Positions 1 through 9,032 of a stretch of DNA of 64,000 nucleotides are shown here, piece after piece. The DNA comes from Thiohalobacter sp. IOR34 (GTDB lineage Bacteria; Pseudomonadota; Gammaproteobacteria; Thiohalobacterales; Thiohalobacteraceae). The notes under the pieces were generated by a model that worked only from the letters and a program-made list of their open reading frames with translations, did no database searches and was not told the origin of the DNA. A program made the translations under genes and the position numbers. The DNA lies in NCBI RefSeq assembly GCF_030406045.1, contig NZ_CP128988.1, forward strand, positions 2,505,001-2,569,000, written 5' to 3'. The first letter of the stretch is position 1. Every line of letters starts with the position of its first letter.

Positions 1-86
1 TCATGCCGCTACAGGCGCTAGACTGGAAGTCTCGCCCACCCCCCTGCGGAGCGCCGGGCAGACAGCGCCAAAATTATGACAACCCG

Positions 87-115
87 TTGACCGCAAACGG
101 CTTTCCGGGTAAGTT
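87..115 (+). promoter_or_regulatory. Candidate sigma-70 promoter for mepM
   Basis: TTGACC at 87-92 and TAAGTT at 110-115 are separated by 17 bases, a good match to a housekeeping promoter. Transcription would begin near 122, giving a leader of roughly 25 bases before the preferred GTG start at 148. Nothing else gene-like is visible in bases 1-126. A divergent gene (tyrS in many relatives) may begin just outside the window. Confidence 0.45.
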
Positions 116-147
116 CCGGCAGAGCCGTGCGACCCCAAGGACCGCAA

Positions 148-1650
148 GTGAACAAGCCGCTGTTCGTGAAGCAGGACTATAAAGTACTTCTGGAGACGCC
201 CCGCGGGACGCGGTCCGGGTTTCGCCCGCTGCACTGGTGGGTGCTGGGCATCGCCGCCGCCGGCGGCATGCTGCTGTTCAGTTCCTCCCCGGAGGAGGCC
301 AGCGCCCGCCGCGCCGACAGCCTCGCCCTGGCCCTGCCAGGAACCGGCGGCGAGGCGCTCGAGACACAGGCCGCCCAGCGACTGACCCGCCTGCCCCTGC
401 CCCCCGCCGAGACCAGCCGCCCCGGCCCGCAGGACCGTCCGGCCACAACGACGGAAACCCCGCCGACCGCAGCAACCGCCGAGCCTGGCGAAGCCGCCCG
501 GCAGCCACTGACGGCAGCCACCCCGAGCAGTCCGCCCCCGGGCCGCTGGCACGAGGCCCGGGTCAAGCCAGGTGACAGCCTGGCCCGCATCTTCGCCCGC
601 CTCGACCTCAGCCCCCGCGAGCTGCATGCCGTCATGAGCCTGGGCAAGAACGTCGCCGCCCTGAAACGCATCCACCCGGGCCAGAAACTGCAGTTCCGGG
701 TCGACGACCAGGGTCGCCTGCTGGAGCTGAAATTCGAGAAGGACCGCCTCCATGCCCTGCAGGTGCTGCGCGACGCCGAGGGGTTCAGCAGCCGTGAGAT
801 CGCGCGCAGCCCCGAACATGTCACCGCCCACGCCTCGGCCACCATCGATTCCTCGCTGTTCCTCGCGGCGCAGAAGGCGGGGCTGTCCGACAACCTGACC
901 ATGGAACTGGCCGGCATCTTCGGCTGGGACATCGATTTCGCCCTCGACATCCGCGCCGGCGACCGCTTCACCGTGCTCTACGAGGAACTCTATCTGGACG
1001 GCGAGAAGATCGGCAACGGCGCCATCCTGGCCGCCGAGTTCGTCAACCAGGGTCGCGTCTACCGGGCCCTGCGCTACACCGATACCCGCGGCCACAGCGA
1101 CTACTACACCCCGCAGGGCAAGAGCATGCGCAAGGCCTTCCTGCGTACTCCGGTCGCCTTCTCGCGGATCAGCTCACGCTTCAGCCTCGGCCGAAAACAC
1201 CCGATCCTGAACCGCATCCGTGCCCACAAGGGCGTGGACTATGCCGCCCCCTACGGCACCCCGGTGAAGGCCACCGGCGACGGCAAGATCGTCTTCCGTG
1301 GCGCCAAGGGCGGCTACGGCAAGACCGTGGTGCTGCAGCACGGCAGCCGCTACAGCACCCTCTATGCCCACCTGTCGCGCTTCGCCCGCTCCCTGAAACC
1401 GGGCAGCCGGGTCCGCCAAGGCCAGGTGATCGGCTATGTCGGCCAGTCCGGTCTGGCCACCGGCCCCCACCTGCACTACGAGTTCCGGGTCAACGGCACC
1501 CACCGCAACCCCCTGACCGTGAAACTGCCGGCCGCAGCTCCTATCGAGAGCCGCTATCGCGCCGATTTCGAGAACCACAGCCGCTCGCTGCTGGCCCAGC
1601 TGGAACTGGTACGGGAACGGGAGACCCAGGTCGCCCTCAATCGCAACTGA
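148..1650 (+). CDS. mepM: M23 family peptidoglycan DD-metalloendopeptidase (MepM-like)
   Basis: Periplasmic, membrane-anchored zinc hydrolase that cuts peptide cross-links in peptidoglycan so that new material can be inserted. From the 148 start: a membrane segment at about residues 31-46, a long Pro/Ala/Thr linker, a LysM/OapA-like domain from about 132, a Csd3-like middle domain, and a C-terminal LytM/M23 domain. Zinc ligands are visible as H360 and D364 (HKGVDYAAP) and H443 in HLH (441-443), so the domain looks active. The GTG at 148 is preferred because AAGGA lies 6 bases upstream; an in-frame GTG at 127 would add 7 residues but is almost leaderless. About 500 aa, the usual size. Followed 79 bases later by anmK, a frequent pairing in gammaproteobacteria. 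Confidence 0.9.
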   Translation: MNKPLFVKQDYKVLLETPRGTRSGFRPLHWWVLGIAAAGGMLLFSSSPEEASARRADSLALALPGTGGEALETQAAQRLTRLPLPPAETSRPGPQDRPATTTETPPTAATAEPGEAARQPLTAATPSSPPPGRWHEARVKPGDSLARIFARLDLSPRELHAVMSLGKNVAALKRIHPGQKLQFRVDDQGRLLELKFEKDRLHALQVLRDAEGFSSREIARSPEHVTAHASATIDSSLFLAAQKAGLSDNLTMELAGIFGWDIDFALDIRAGDRFTVLYEELYLDGEKIGNGAILAAEFVNQGRVYRALRYTDTRGHSDYYTPQGKSMRKAFLRTPVAFSRISSRFSLGRKHPILNRIRAHKGVDYAAPYGTPVKATGDGKIVFRGAKGGYGKTVVLQHGSRYSTLYAHLSRFARSLKPGSRVRQGQVIGYVGQSGLATGPHLHYEFRVNGTHRNPLTVKLPAAAPIESRYRADFENHSRSLLAQLELVRERETQVALNRN

Positions 1651-1729
1651 CGGGCGTCGCCGGACGCCTTCCGACGCATCGACAGGGAAAACCCGAGCCG
1701 ATGCGTCAGTACCTCGCAGAGGCCCCTCG

Positions 1730-2860
1730 ATGTCCGAGCTCTATCTTGGCCTGATGTCCGGCACCAGCCTGGACGCCGTGGACGCCGTGGCCGTTGATCT
1801 GGGGCAGGCGGAGCCCCGCCTGCTGGCCGCCCTCAGCCATCCCCTGCCCGCCGGGCTGCGTGCCGAGATCCTGGCCCTGAGTCATGGCGTGGCCAACGAT
1901 GCCGTCGACCGCCTCGGACAGCTCGACCACAATCTGGGGATCTGCTTCGCCGAGGCCGTGACCGAACTCTGCCGGCGCGCCGGACTGGAGCCGGACCAGA
2001 TCCGGGCCATCGGCAGCCACGGCCAGACCCTGCGCCACCGCCCACAGCCGCCGGCGCCCTTCTCCCTGCAGATCGGAGACCCCAACCTGATCGCGGAACG
2101 CACCGGCATCACCACCGTGGCCGACTTCCGCCGCCGCGACCTGGCGGCCGGCGGCCAGGGCGCCCCGCTGGTACCGGCCTTCCATGCCGCGGTCTTTCGC
2201 AGCCAGGAGGAACAGAGGGTGGTACTCAACATCGGCGGCATGGCCAACATCACCTGCCTGCCCGCCGACCCCGAGCCCCCGGTCACCGGCTTCGACACCG
2301 GACCCGGCAACGTGCTGATCGACATCTGGATCCAGGAACAGCGGGGGCAGCCCTTCGACCGCGACGGCGCCTGGGCGGCCAGCGGGCGAGTCGACGAGGC
2401 ACTGCTGGAACGGATGCTGGAGGAGGACTTCTTCGCACAGCCGCCACCGAAGAGCACCGGCCGGGAACTGTTCAACCGCGCCTGGCTGCAGCGGCAACTG
2501 GCCCAGCGCAGGCTGGCGGCGGAAGACGTGCAGGCCACGCTCACGGCGCTGACCGCAACCAGCATCGCCCAGGCCATCGAGCGTTGGGCAAGGGGGACGG
2601 CGCGCATCCTGCTCTGCGGGGGGGGCGCCCGCAACAACGAGCTGATTCGCCAGCTGCGCGACCTGCTGCCCGCCTGCAGTATCGAATCCACGGGCCGCCA
2701 TGGACTGGAACCGGAGTGGGTGGAGGCGGTGGCCTTCGCCTGGCTGGCGAAACAGACCCTCGAAGGCCGGCCTGGCAACCTGCCCTCCGTCACCGGCGCC
2801 GGCCACCCCGTGGTGCTCGGCGCCATCTACCCGGGGCAATCGGTCTGCCCTTCCAGCTAG
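1730..2860 (+). CDS. anmK: Anhydro-N-acetylmuramic acid kinase
   Basis: Cytoplasmic kinase of cell-wall recycling. It opens the 1,6-anhydro ring of anhMurNAc and phosphorylates it to MurNAc-6-phosphate using ATP. The N-terminal GLMSGTSLD motif (residues 6-14) and the central FDTGPGNVLID segment are diagnostic of the family, and 376 aa is the normal length. It belongs functionally with AmpD encoded at 38.1 kb, which releases the anhydro-sugar substrate. The stop codon (2858-2860) is the TAG of a CTAG target into which a MITE-B type element is inserted, so the coding region ends exactly at the element border. Confidence 0.95.
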   Translation: MSELYLGLMSGTSLDAVDAVAVDLGQAEPRLLAALSHPLPAGLRAEILALSHGVANDAVDRLGQLDHNLGICFAEAVTELCRRAGLEPDQIRAIGSHGQTLRHRPQPPAPFSLQIGDPNLIAERTGITTVADFRRRDLAAGGQGAPLVPAFHAAVFRSQEEQRVVLNIGGMANITCLPADPEPPVTGFDTGPGNVLIDIWIQEQRGQPFDRDGAWAASGRVDEALLERMLEEDFFAQPPPKSTGRELFNRAWLQRQLAQRRLAAEDVQATLTALTATSIAQAIERWARGTARILLCGGGARNNELIRQLRDLLPACSIESTGRHGLEPEWVEAVAFAWLAKQTLEGRPGNLPSVTGAGHPVVLGAIYPGQSVCPSS

Positions 2861-2985
2861 CCCGGATATTGCATCAGGCCCCGGACGATGGCGTGCCTGG
2901 ACCCGCCGGGGATCGCGGCCTGGAGGCCGCTCCTACGGGGCATGGCGGCACCCTGGTAGGAGCGGCCTCCAGGCCGCGATTGGCG
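2861..2985. mobile_element. MITE-B copy 1 (REP-bearing element, right end lost)
   Basis: It starts right after the CTAG at 2857-2860 with CCCGGATATTGCATCAGG and carries an inverted pair of REP sequences (about 2916-2941 and 2957-2982; arms CTGGAGGCC/GGCCTCCAG). The same left arm and REP pair occur in the complete copy at 50275-50413. No matching right terminus (CAATATCCGGG) is visible, so this copy is decayed or truncated. From here to 3146 nothing else is recognised. Confidence 0.7.
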
Positions 2986-3146
2986 TGGTGTTGACAGGCC
3001 CCCAGGAGTCTGTCGGATTCAGGCAATCGTAGCGAACAGGGCGGGAGAGCGGGCACAAATTTTCACGATTACGAGGCGCATCGTGGGCCTACGCAACGAG
3101 AAGTCGGAGGGATTTGGGCCGCCCTCCCATCAGCGCGGTAGATTAG

Positions 3147-3391
3147 CCCGCATATTGCACGAAGGATTCGAGTTTCAGGGCGAATCTGGCCAAGCAGTTT
3201 GTTCGATCGACCGCCGAAGCATAGCCGTCGCTATGGTTCAAGGGCGATCGGGAAAAATGCGACGCCAGATTTGGTCTGAACTCGAATAGGCACAAACTGT
3301 AGCAGGGCACAATTGCTCGCAGAGGGAATTACTGCCTTGATAAATACCGGAAAAATTACGCATGCAAGGCCGCCTTCGTGCAATATGCGGG
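3147..3391 (+). mobile_element. MITE-A copy 1 (245-bp non-autonomous element)
   Basis: The termini CCCGCATATTGCACGAAGG and its exact inverted complement bound 245 bases with no transposase coding capacity. The left neighbour is TTAG and the right neighbour CTAG, compatible with a 4-bp target. The interior carries a hairpin around the CATAGCC/GGCTATG-type sequence and an A+T-rich right part. It is nearly the same sequence as copy 2 at 9033-9277. Short target, terminal C-rich repeats and small size resemble non-autonomous relatives of IS1380/piggyBac-like elements, but that assignment is an inference. Confidence 0.85.
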
Positions 3392-3590
3392 CTAGGAGCT
3401 AGGAGCTAGGAGCTGGGAGCTAGGAGCTAGGAGCTAGGAGCTGGGAGCTGGGAGCTGGGAGCTGGGAGCTGGGAGCTGGGAGCTGGGAGCTGGGAGCTGG
3501 GAGCTGGGAGCTGGGAGCTGGGAGCTGGGAGCTGGGAGCTGGGAGCTGGGAGCTGGAAGGGCGGGCACTGCCCGCCCTTCTGACTTCTGA
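3392..3590. repeat. Heptanucleotide array with flanking palindrome
   Basis: About 23 consecutive 7-base units, first CTAGGAG then mostly CTGGGAG, run from 3392 to about 3557. A GC-rich palindrome follows (GGGCGGGCACTGCCCGCCC, about 3558-3579), then TTCTGAC units that abut the gltA stop. The array begins on the CTAG that is also the right flank of MITE-A copy 1. The palindrome could serve as the end of the gltA transcript. Confidence 0.9.
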
Positions 3591-3596
3591 CGCCCC

Positions 3597-4754
3597 CTAC
3601 CGCTGGCCGATGGGGATGTAGTCGCGCTCCGACTCGCCGGTGTAGACCTGGGTGGGGCGGAAGATGCGATTGTCCTTGAGCTGTTCGCGCCAGTGCGCCA
3701 GCCAGCCGGCACAGCGGGCCACGGCGAAGATCGAGGTGAACTGGTCCTCGGGGATCCCCATGGCGCTGTAGAGGATGCCGGAGTAGAAGTCGACGTTGGG
3801 ATAGACGCCCTTGGGACCGAGCCGCGCCTCACACAGCTCCTCCAGTTTCAGCGCAGTCTCGAACAACGGCCCCATCTCGCCGCCACGTTCACGCATCAGC
3901 TCCAGCATCATGTTCTGGAGGATGGTGGCGCGCGGGTCCTTGACCTTGTACTCGCGGTGCCCCATACCCCAGATCTTGGCCTTCTTGGCCAGCTTGTCCT
4001 CCAGCCAGGCCTCGGCCCGGTCCGGGGAGCCGATCTCGCGCAGCATCTCCACCACCCGCTGGTTGGCCCCGCCATGCAGCGGCCCGGCCAGGGTGCCGAC
4101 TGCGGCGGCGATCACCAGGTAGGGGCTGGCCAGGGTCGAACCGGCGACCAGCGCGGCGAAGGTCGAGGCGTTGATGGTGTGCTCGGCATGCAGGATCAGA
4201 CAGGCGTCCATGATCCGCGCCAGCAGCGGATCGGGATCCCGGCCGTTGAACATGTACAGCAGGTTTTCCGCATAGGTGAGGTCGTCACGCGGCTCGATGG
4301 GATCATAACCGTTGCGGATGTGCTGCCACATGGCCACCAGGGTCGCCATCCGCGCCAGAATCTTCACCGACATGTTGTGCACGTAGTCGAGATCCTCGCA
4401 GACCTCGCTGCCGGTCAGACACTCGTCGCCCGGATAGAACATCGCCAGCGAGGCGATGGAGGCCTGCAGCATCTCCATCGGGTGGCCGGTGGCGGGCAGG
4501 TACTTCATGATCTCGCGGATGTTGTACTTGACCCGCCGGTTGCTGCGGATCTGCCGATCGAACTCGGCCAGCTCCTCGCGCGTCGGCAGGCGGCCGTCGA
4601 GCAGCAGCATGGCGGTTTCCTCGAAACTGCTGTACTCGGCCAGATCCTTGATCCGGTAACCGCGATAGGTGAGGACCCCACGCTTGCCGTCGAGGTCGGA
4701 GATGTTGGACTTGGTCGCCGGAACGCCTTCCAGGCCAGGCAGGTATTCGTTCAT
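3597..4754 (-). CDS. gltA: Citrate synthase
   Basis: Condenses oxaloacetate with acetyl-CoA to citrate, the entry step of the TCA cycle. The catalytic triad is visible: H227 in PLHGGAN, H266 in GMGHREYK and D322 in YPNVDFYSG. The product is 385 aa, shorter than the hexameric allosteric enterobacterial enzyme and closer to the dimeric or 2-methylcitrate-synthase-like group, so some activity with propionyl-CoA cannot be excluded. The ATG at 4754 is chosen over one 18 bases upstream because GAGGAAGGG precedes it. It sits alone between anmK and erpA, which are often close neighbours in relatives, so it looks like an insertion into that order. Confidence 0.93.
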   Translation of the reverse strand: MNEYLPGLEGVPATKSNISDLDGKRGVLTYRGYRIKDLAEYSSFEETAMLLLDGRLPTREELAEFDRQIRSNRRVKYNIREIMKYLPATGHPMEMLQASIASLAMFYPGDECLTGSEVCEDLDYVHNMSVKILARMATLVAMWQHIRNGYDPIEPRDDLTYAENLLYMFNGRDPDPLLARIMDACLILHAEHTINASTFAALVAGSTLASPYLVIAAAVGTLAGPLHGGANQRVVEMLREIGSPDRAEAWLEDKLAKKAKIWGMGHREYKVKDPRATILQNMMLELMRERGGEMGPLFETALKLEELCEARLGPKGVYPNVDFYSGILYSAMGIPEDQFTSIFAVARCAGWLAHWREQLKDNRIFRPTQVYTGESERDYIPIGQR

Positions 4755-4850
4755 TGCCCTTCCTCTGTACAAACCTTGATGCGTGCCGGCTGTCGGCCGA
4801 CGGGATCGACAAGCATAGCAAAAGCCCGGCGGGGCGGCACGAAGCCAACG

Positions 4851-4875
4851 AAAAAGGGACGCCGAGGCGTCCCTT
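4851..4875 (-). terminator. Rho-independent terminator of erpA
   Basis: On the minus strand an AAGGGACGCC / GGCGTCCCTT stem with a two-base loop is followed by TTTTT. It lies 21 bases past the erpA stop and separates the erpA transcript from gltA. Confidence 0.85.
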
Positions 4876-4896
4876 GTCGGATCGTTGATGCGGGTC

Positions 4897-5259
4897 TCAG
4901 CCGGCCGAGAAGGACGAACCGCAGCCGCAGGTGGTGGTGGCGTTGGGGTTGCGGATCACGAACTGCGCCCCCTCCAGGTCTTCCTTGTAGTCGATCTCGG
5001 CACCCACCAGATACTGGAAGCTCATCGGGTCGATGAGCAGGGTCACGCCGCACTTCTCGACCGTGGTGTCGCCTTCCTGGATCTCCTCGTCGAAGGTGAA
5101 TCCGTACTGGAAGCCCGAACAGCCACCGCCGCTGACGAACACGCGCAGCTTCAGGTTGGGATTGCCCTCTTCCTCGATCAGGCCCTTGACCTTGGTGGCA
5201 GCCGCCTCGGTGAAGATCAACGGATCTTCCATGTCGGTGCTCGCAGCAGTCTCAGTCAT
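4897..5259 (-). CDS. erpA: Iron-sulfur cluster insertion protein ErpA
   Basis: A-type carrier that hands Fe-S clusters to apo-proteins, including isoprenoid-pathway and respiratory enzymes. The three cluster-binding cysteines are C47 (GGCSGF), C111 and C113 (CGCG), in the standard spacing. The product is 120 aa, close to the E. coli protein. Its own intrinsic terminator follows. The upstream gene on the same strand is a bactofilin 67 bases away. Confidence 0.95.
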   Translation of the reverse strand: MTETAASTDMEDPLIFTEAAATKVKGLIEEEGNPNLKLRVFVSGGGCSGFQYGFTFDEEIQEGDTTVEKCGVTLLIDPMSFQYLVGAEIDYKEDLEGAQFVIRNPNATTTCGCGSSFSAG

Positions 5260-5326
5260 AACAGCTCTCCGGAAAAATTCTGCCTCGGGATATGACTGGA
5301 CATTATCCGGCGCCCCCGCATGGGGG

Positions 5327-5773
5327 TCAAGAATCCCCGGAAACCTTCAGGTTGATGGATTCCGCCTCGGCCGTGGCATCCACCAGCTTGGGCGCCGCTT
5401 GCGCCTCCTCCGCCTGACCGCCGTGCACCAGCCTGCCGTTGACCTCGGCGCCCATCGCCATCTCGATCATCTGATAGAAGACGTTGCCGGTGACCCGCGC
5501 CCGGGGCGCCAGCTCGATGCGCTCGGCGGCGTGCACGTCGCCGAGCACCGTGCCGTTGAGAATGATATTCGGCACCCGCACCTCACCCTCGATACGGCCA
5601 TGCTCACTGAGCATCAGCACGGCGTCGTCCCCCTCCGCCGCAACCACGTTGCCCCTGATGGTGCCATCGACGTGCAGGCCGCCGCTGAAACACAGATCCC
5701 CGACCAGCTCGGTCTGCTGGCCGACCAGGGTATCGATGCGTGACGCCTTGCCCTTGCGATGTCTTCCCCACAT
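5327..5773 (-). CDS. Bactofilin (polymer-forming cytoskeletal protein)
   Basis: Small beta-helical protein that self-assembles into filaments. In other bacteria bactofilins localise cell-wall enzymes or set cell shape. The central region (roughly residues 20-120) shows the repeating GxxxVxGxI-type pattern of the family, including [10 protein letters not shown] and [21 protein letters not shown], with charged non-repetitive tails. The ATG at 5773 (MWGRHRKGK) lies 2 bases after the upstream stop codon, so it is translationally coupled to the coiled-coil membrane protein gene. An in-frame start further upstream would overlap that gene. With the coiled-coil protein it probably forms a membrane-linked scaffold; this is an inference. 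Confidence 0.85.
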   Translation of the reverse strand: MWGRHRKGKASRIDTLVGQQTELVGDLCFSGGLHVDGTIRGNVVAAEGDDAVLMLSEHGRIEGEVRVPNIILNGTVLGDVHAAERIELAPRARVTGNVFYQMIEMAMGAEVNGRLVHGGQAEEAQAAPKLVDATAEAESINLKVSGDS

Positions 5774-5775
5774 GG

Positions 5776-6516
5776 CTAGTCCTCCCTGGGCCGGCTTCCG
5801 CCATCGGCCGGCCATTCGAATGTCCATTCTAGCGGTGTCCTGGATGGCGGCACCGCCAACGCCTTCACATTAACGCGCTCCGGCACGAAATCCGCCGGCA
5901 AGCGCCATTCCCCTTCCATGGGCTGGAAATAGCGGAAGCGATACTTGATCTCCTTGCGCCCGGTGGTGGAGATGGCCTGCAGCGGCAACTGCTTCAACTC
6001 GCCCGCCTGGCGGCCCTCGACCGTGAGGCGGACCACACCGCGTGCCACCCGGTCGTTCTTCTTCACCTGCACCATCACCATGCGGAAACGGTAACGGTTG
6101 TCGGCGCCGGTCGGCTCCACCATGAAGCCCTGGGCCCGGAGCCCGGCGCGGGCCGTCTCCGGCGACATGATGCCACGGAAGAAGCCCAACTCCTCGCGCA
6201 GCGACTGGATCTCCGCCTCCAGCGCGGCCCGGTCCTGCCGCAGGGCGGCATGGGCCTGCCGGTCGACCTGCTGCGAGCGTTCCAGCACCGCCAGCCGGCG
6301 GACCAGCTCGCCGTTCTCCGCATCCATCTCCGCCAGCCGCGCCTCGAGACGCTGGCGCTCGGCACGCAGCCGCTGCAGCTCAGCGGCCGCATCGCGCTGG
6401 CCGAGGCCATACAGTTGCCAGCCACCGAGCAGACCGACCAGAGCGAACAGCAGCAGGGCGGCACGCAGCTTCCAGGCCTGATAGACGAAGAGTTCGCTCT
6501 TGGGTTTCACAGGCAA
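5776..6516 (-). CDS. DUF6776-type coiled-coil inner-membrane protein
   Basis: Bitopic protein of 246 aa with a short cytoplasmic tail, one membrane segment at about residues 17-38, a strongly charged coiled coil at about 45-115 (dense E/R/L heptads) and a C-terminal beta-rich domain (about 120-230). The biochemical role is unknown. It is encoded between argC and the bactofilin gene, with which it is tightly coupled, so a role in positioning the bactofilin at the membrane is plausible but unproven. Confidence 0.75.
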   Translation of the reverse strand: MPVKPKSELFVYQAWKLRAALLLFALVGLLGGWQLYGLGQRDAAAELQRLRAERQRLEARLAEMDAENGELVRRLAVLERSQQVDRQAHAALRQDRAALEAEIQSLREELGFFRGIMSPETARAGLRAQGFMVEPTGADNRYRFRMVMVQVKKNDRVARGVVRLTVEGRQAGELKQLPLQAISTTGRKEIKYRFRYFQPMEGEWRLPADFVPERVNVKALAVPPSRTPLEWTFEWPADGGSRPRED

Positions 6517-6538
6517 ATCCCGCGCCAGGGCCAGGCGC

Positions 6539-7570
6539 TCAGGGTAACAGGGCGATGCCGTCCAGCCCCTCGGTCTCGCCGAAACCGCTCATCAGGTTCA
6601 TGTTCTGCACGGCCTGCCCGGCCGCCCCCTTGACCAGATTGTCGATCACCGAGAGGACCACGATCTGCGCGCCGTCCTGCGGACGGTGCACGGCGATGCG
6701 ACAGTGATTGGCACCGCGCACGCTGCGCGTCTCCGGGTGAGAGCCGGCCGGCAGCACGTCGACGAAGGGCTCGTCCGCGTAGCGTCCTTCGAACAACGCC
6801 TGCAGGTCACCGGCGTCGCCGCCGGCCGGAGCATAGAGGGTGGCATGGATACCACGGATCATCGGCGTCAGGTGGGGAACGAAGGTCAGACCGACCGCGC
6901 CGCCGGCGACCCGTTCCAGCCCCTGACGGATCTCCGGCAGGTGGCGGTGCCCAGGCACGGCATAGGCCTTGAGGCTCTCGCTGGCCTCCGCCAGCAGGGT
7001 GCCGACGCTGGCGCCGCGGCCGGCACCGCTGACCCCGGACTTGCAGTCCGCGATCAGCCGGCCGCTGTCGATCCAGCCGGCCTCGATCAGCGGCAGGAAG
7101 CCGAGCTGCACGGCGGTCGGATAGCAGCCGGGGTTGGCCACCACCCGCGCCTGTCGGATCGCATCCCGATTGACCTCGGGCAGGCCGTAGACGGCCTCGG
7201 CCAGGATCTCGGTGCAGGCATGCGGCATGCCGTACCACTGCTCCCAGAGGGCCGGATCGGCGAGCCGGAAGTCGGCGGCCAGGTCGATCACCTTCACCCC
7301 GGCCTCGACCAGCGCCGGCACCATCTGCATGGCGGTGCCGTTGGGGGTGGCAAAAAACACCAGATCGCAGGCCGACAGCCGGTCCACGTCCGGGGCGCTG
7401 AAGCAGATGTCCAGGGCGCCGCGCAGGTTGGGGAACAGCTCGGCCACCGGCTTGCCGGCCTCGGCCCGCGAGGTGACGACCTCCAGCGCCACCCGCGGAT
7501 GCCGCGCCAGCAACCGCAGCAGTTCGACCCCCGTGTAGCCCGTCCCGCCGACGACACCAACCTTGAGCAT
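6539..7570 (-). CDS. argC: N-acetyl-gamma-glutamyl-phosphate reductase
   Basis: NADPH-dependent third step of arginine synthesis, producing N-acetylglutamate semialdehyde. The N-terminal GGTGYTG nucleotide-binding loop and the catalytic C149 in NPGCYPTA are present; 343 aa is standard. The ATG at 7570 (MLKVGVVGG) is preferred; a GTG 12 bases upstream is the alternative. Transcribed divergently from the ClC gene, with 148 bases between the two starts. The other arginine genes in the window, argE and argA, lie 35 kb away. Confidence 0.95.
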   Translation of the reverse strand: MLKVGVVGGTGYTGVELLRLLARHPRVALEVVTSRAEAGKPVAELFPNLRGALDICFSAPDVDRLSACDLVFFATPNGTAMQMVPALVEAGVKVIDLAADFRLADPALWEQWYGMPHACTEILAEAVYGLPEVNRDAIRQARVVANPGCYPTAVQLGFLPLIEAGWIDSGRLIADCKSGVSGAGRGASVGTLLAEASESLKAYAVPGHRHLPEIRQGLERVAGGAVGLTFVPHLTPMIRGIHATLYAPAGGDAGDLQALFEGRYADEPFVDVLPAGSHPETRSVRGANHCRIAVHRPQDGAQIVVLSVIDNLVKGAAGQAVQNMNLMSGFGETEGLDGIALLP

Positions 7571-7718
7571 GATGCAATTCACCCGAGCAGAAGAAAACAG
7601 CCGTCAATGATAAACGCTCGGCCGGCAAAAAGAACCTGCGCCAGAGAAGGCCTCATTTGCGCGACAGCAAGCATCTGATTACCATTCGCTTTCACACGTC
7701 ATCGAGCATCCCCTCGCA

Positions 7719-9032
7719 ATGCTGCACCGAATCCGCAAGTCCGGCCGGGAACTGCTGTCGCCCGAGGCCTGGAAGACGCGCATCGTGTTCTGGAGCGGAG
7801 CGGTGGTGGTCGGCCTGCTGGCGGCCCTGTTCGCCTACGGCACCGAATACGCCAACGAGATCTTCGCCGAGGGCGCCTCGGCCTATGCCTGGCTGCCGTT
7901 CCTGCTCAGTCCGCTCGGCCTGGGACTGATCGCCTGGCTGACCCGGCGCTACGTGCCGGGGGCCAGTGGCAGCGGCATCCCCCAGGCCATCGCCGCCCTC
8001 GGCCTGACCGAGCACGCCAGTCGCACTCATCTGCTGTCGTTCCGCATCGCCTTCAGCAAGATCGGCCTGTGCCTGCTGGGCATGCTCTCCGGCGCCTCCA
8101 TCGGCCGCGAGGGACCGACGGTACACGTCGGCGCGGCGGTGATGTTCTCGCTCGGCCGCTTCGCCCGCTTCCCCCACCATTACATGGACCGCGGCCTGAT
8201 CCTGGCCGGCGGCGCGGCCGGCATCGCCGCCGCCTTCAACACGCCGCTGGCCGGGATCCTGTTCGCCATCGAGGAGATGGGACGCTCCTTCGAGGAGCGC
8301 ACCAGCGGCACCCTGCTGACCGCGGTCTTCCTGGCCGGCATCACCGCGGTGGCCATCCAGGGCAACTACATCTATTTCGGCACCAGTGCCGCCCAGCTGC
8401 AACCCGGCGAGATGCTGCTGCCGATCCTGATCTGCGGCGTAGTCGGCGGCGGCCTCGGCGGCCTGTTCGCGCACGGCCTGGTATGGAGCACCCGGCGCAT
8501 CGCCGCGCTGGCCGGCCACCGGCCAGTGCTGCTGGCGATGGCCTGTGGCCTGGCCATCGCCAGCATCGGCTACCTCTCCGGCGGCCTGACCTTCGGCACC
8601 GGCTACCAAGAGGCACGGCAACTGGTCACCGGCCAGGGTGAGCTGCCCGGCGAATACGCCTTCCTGAAGATGGCCGCCACCTGGTTCTCCTACCTGAGCG
8701 GTATCCCCGGTGGCATCTTCGCCCCCTCGCTGGCCGCCGGCGCCGGCGTCGGCGCCATCATCGCCGACTGGCTGCCGGGCCTGCCGCTCGGCGCCATCGT
8801 CATCCTCGGCATGGTCGGCTACTTCACGGGGGTGGTGCAGACGCCGATCACCGCCTTCGTGATCGTCATGGAGATGACCGACAACAACGCCCTGCTGCTG
8901 CCGCTGATGGCCACCGCCTTCCTCGCCTATGCCACCTCCCGGGTGATCTGCCCGGAACCGATCTACCGAGCCCTGGCCCAGAACTTCCTGCCGCAACAGC
9001 CATCCAAGGCAAAAGGGGGCACACAGCCCTAG
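7719..9032 (+). CDS. ClC family chloride/proton antiporter
   Basis: Polytopic inner-membrane protein of 437 aa. The signature motifs are GSGIP (residues 84-88), GREGPTV with the gating glutamate E131, GIFAP near the second repeat, and the chloride-coordinating tyrosine Y416. The pair E185/E186 in the IEEM segment corresponds to the internal proton glutamate region of E. coli ClcA. Having both glutamates argues for an H+/Cl- exchanger rather than a channel. No CBS domains follow. The stop codon TAG (9030-9032) lies within the CTAG target of MITE-A copy 2, so the element starts at the base after the gene. Confidence 0.9.
   Translation: MLHRIRKSGRELLSPEAWKTRIVFWSGAVVVGLLAALFAYGTEYANEIFAEGASAYAWLPFLLSPLGLGLIAWLTRRYVPGASGSGIPQAIAALGLTEHASRTHLLSFRIAFSKIGLCLLGMLSGASIGREGPTVHVGAAVMFSLGRFARFPHHYMDRGLILAGGAAGIAAAFNTPLAGILFAIEEMGRSFEERTSGTLLTAVFLAGITAVAIQGNYIYFGTSAAQLQPGEMLLPILICGVVGGGLGGLFAHGLVWSTRRIAALAGHRPVLLAMACGLAIASIGYLSGGLTFGTGYQEARQLVTGQGELPGEYAFLKMAATWFSYLSGIPGGIFAPSLAAGAGVGAIIADWLPGLPLGAIVILGMVGYFTGVVQTPITAFVIVMEMTDNNALLLPLMATAFLAYATSRVICPEPIYRALAQNFLPQQPSKAKGGTQP

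Noticed and set aside
1-126. Start of a divergent tyrS at the left edge
   Set aside because: A CAT at 2-4 could be a start codon on the minus strand, but too few bases remain to support any gene.
1-1095. Long minus-strand open frame across the mepM gene
   Set aside because: It is the antisense shadow of mepM in GC-rich DNA, giving a Gly/Ala/Arg-rich translation with no domain.
3083-3289. Short plus-strand open frame over MITE-A copy 1
   Set aside because: It lies mostly within the element, lacks a ribosome site, and the corresponding frame is not conserved in copy 2.
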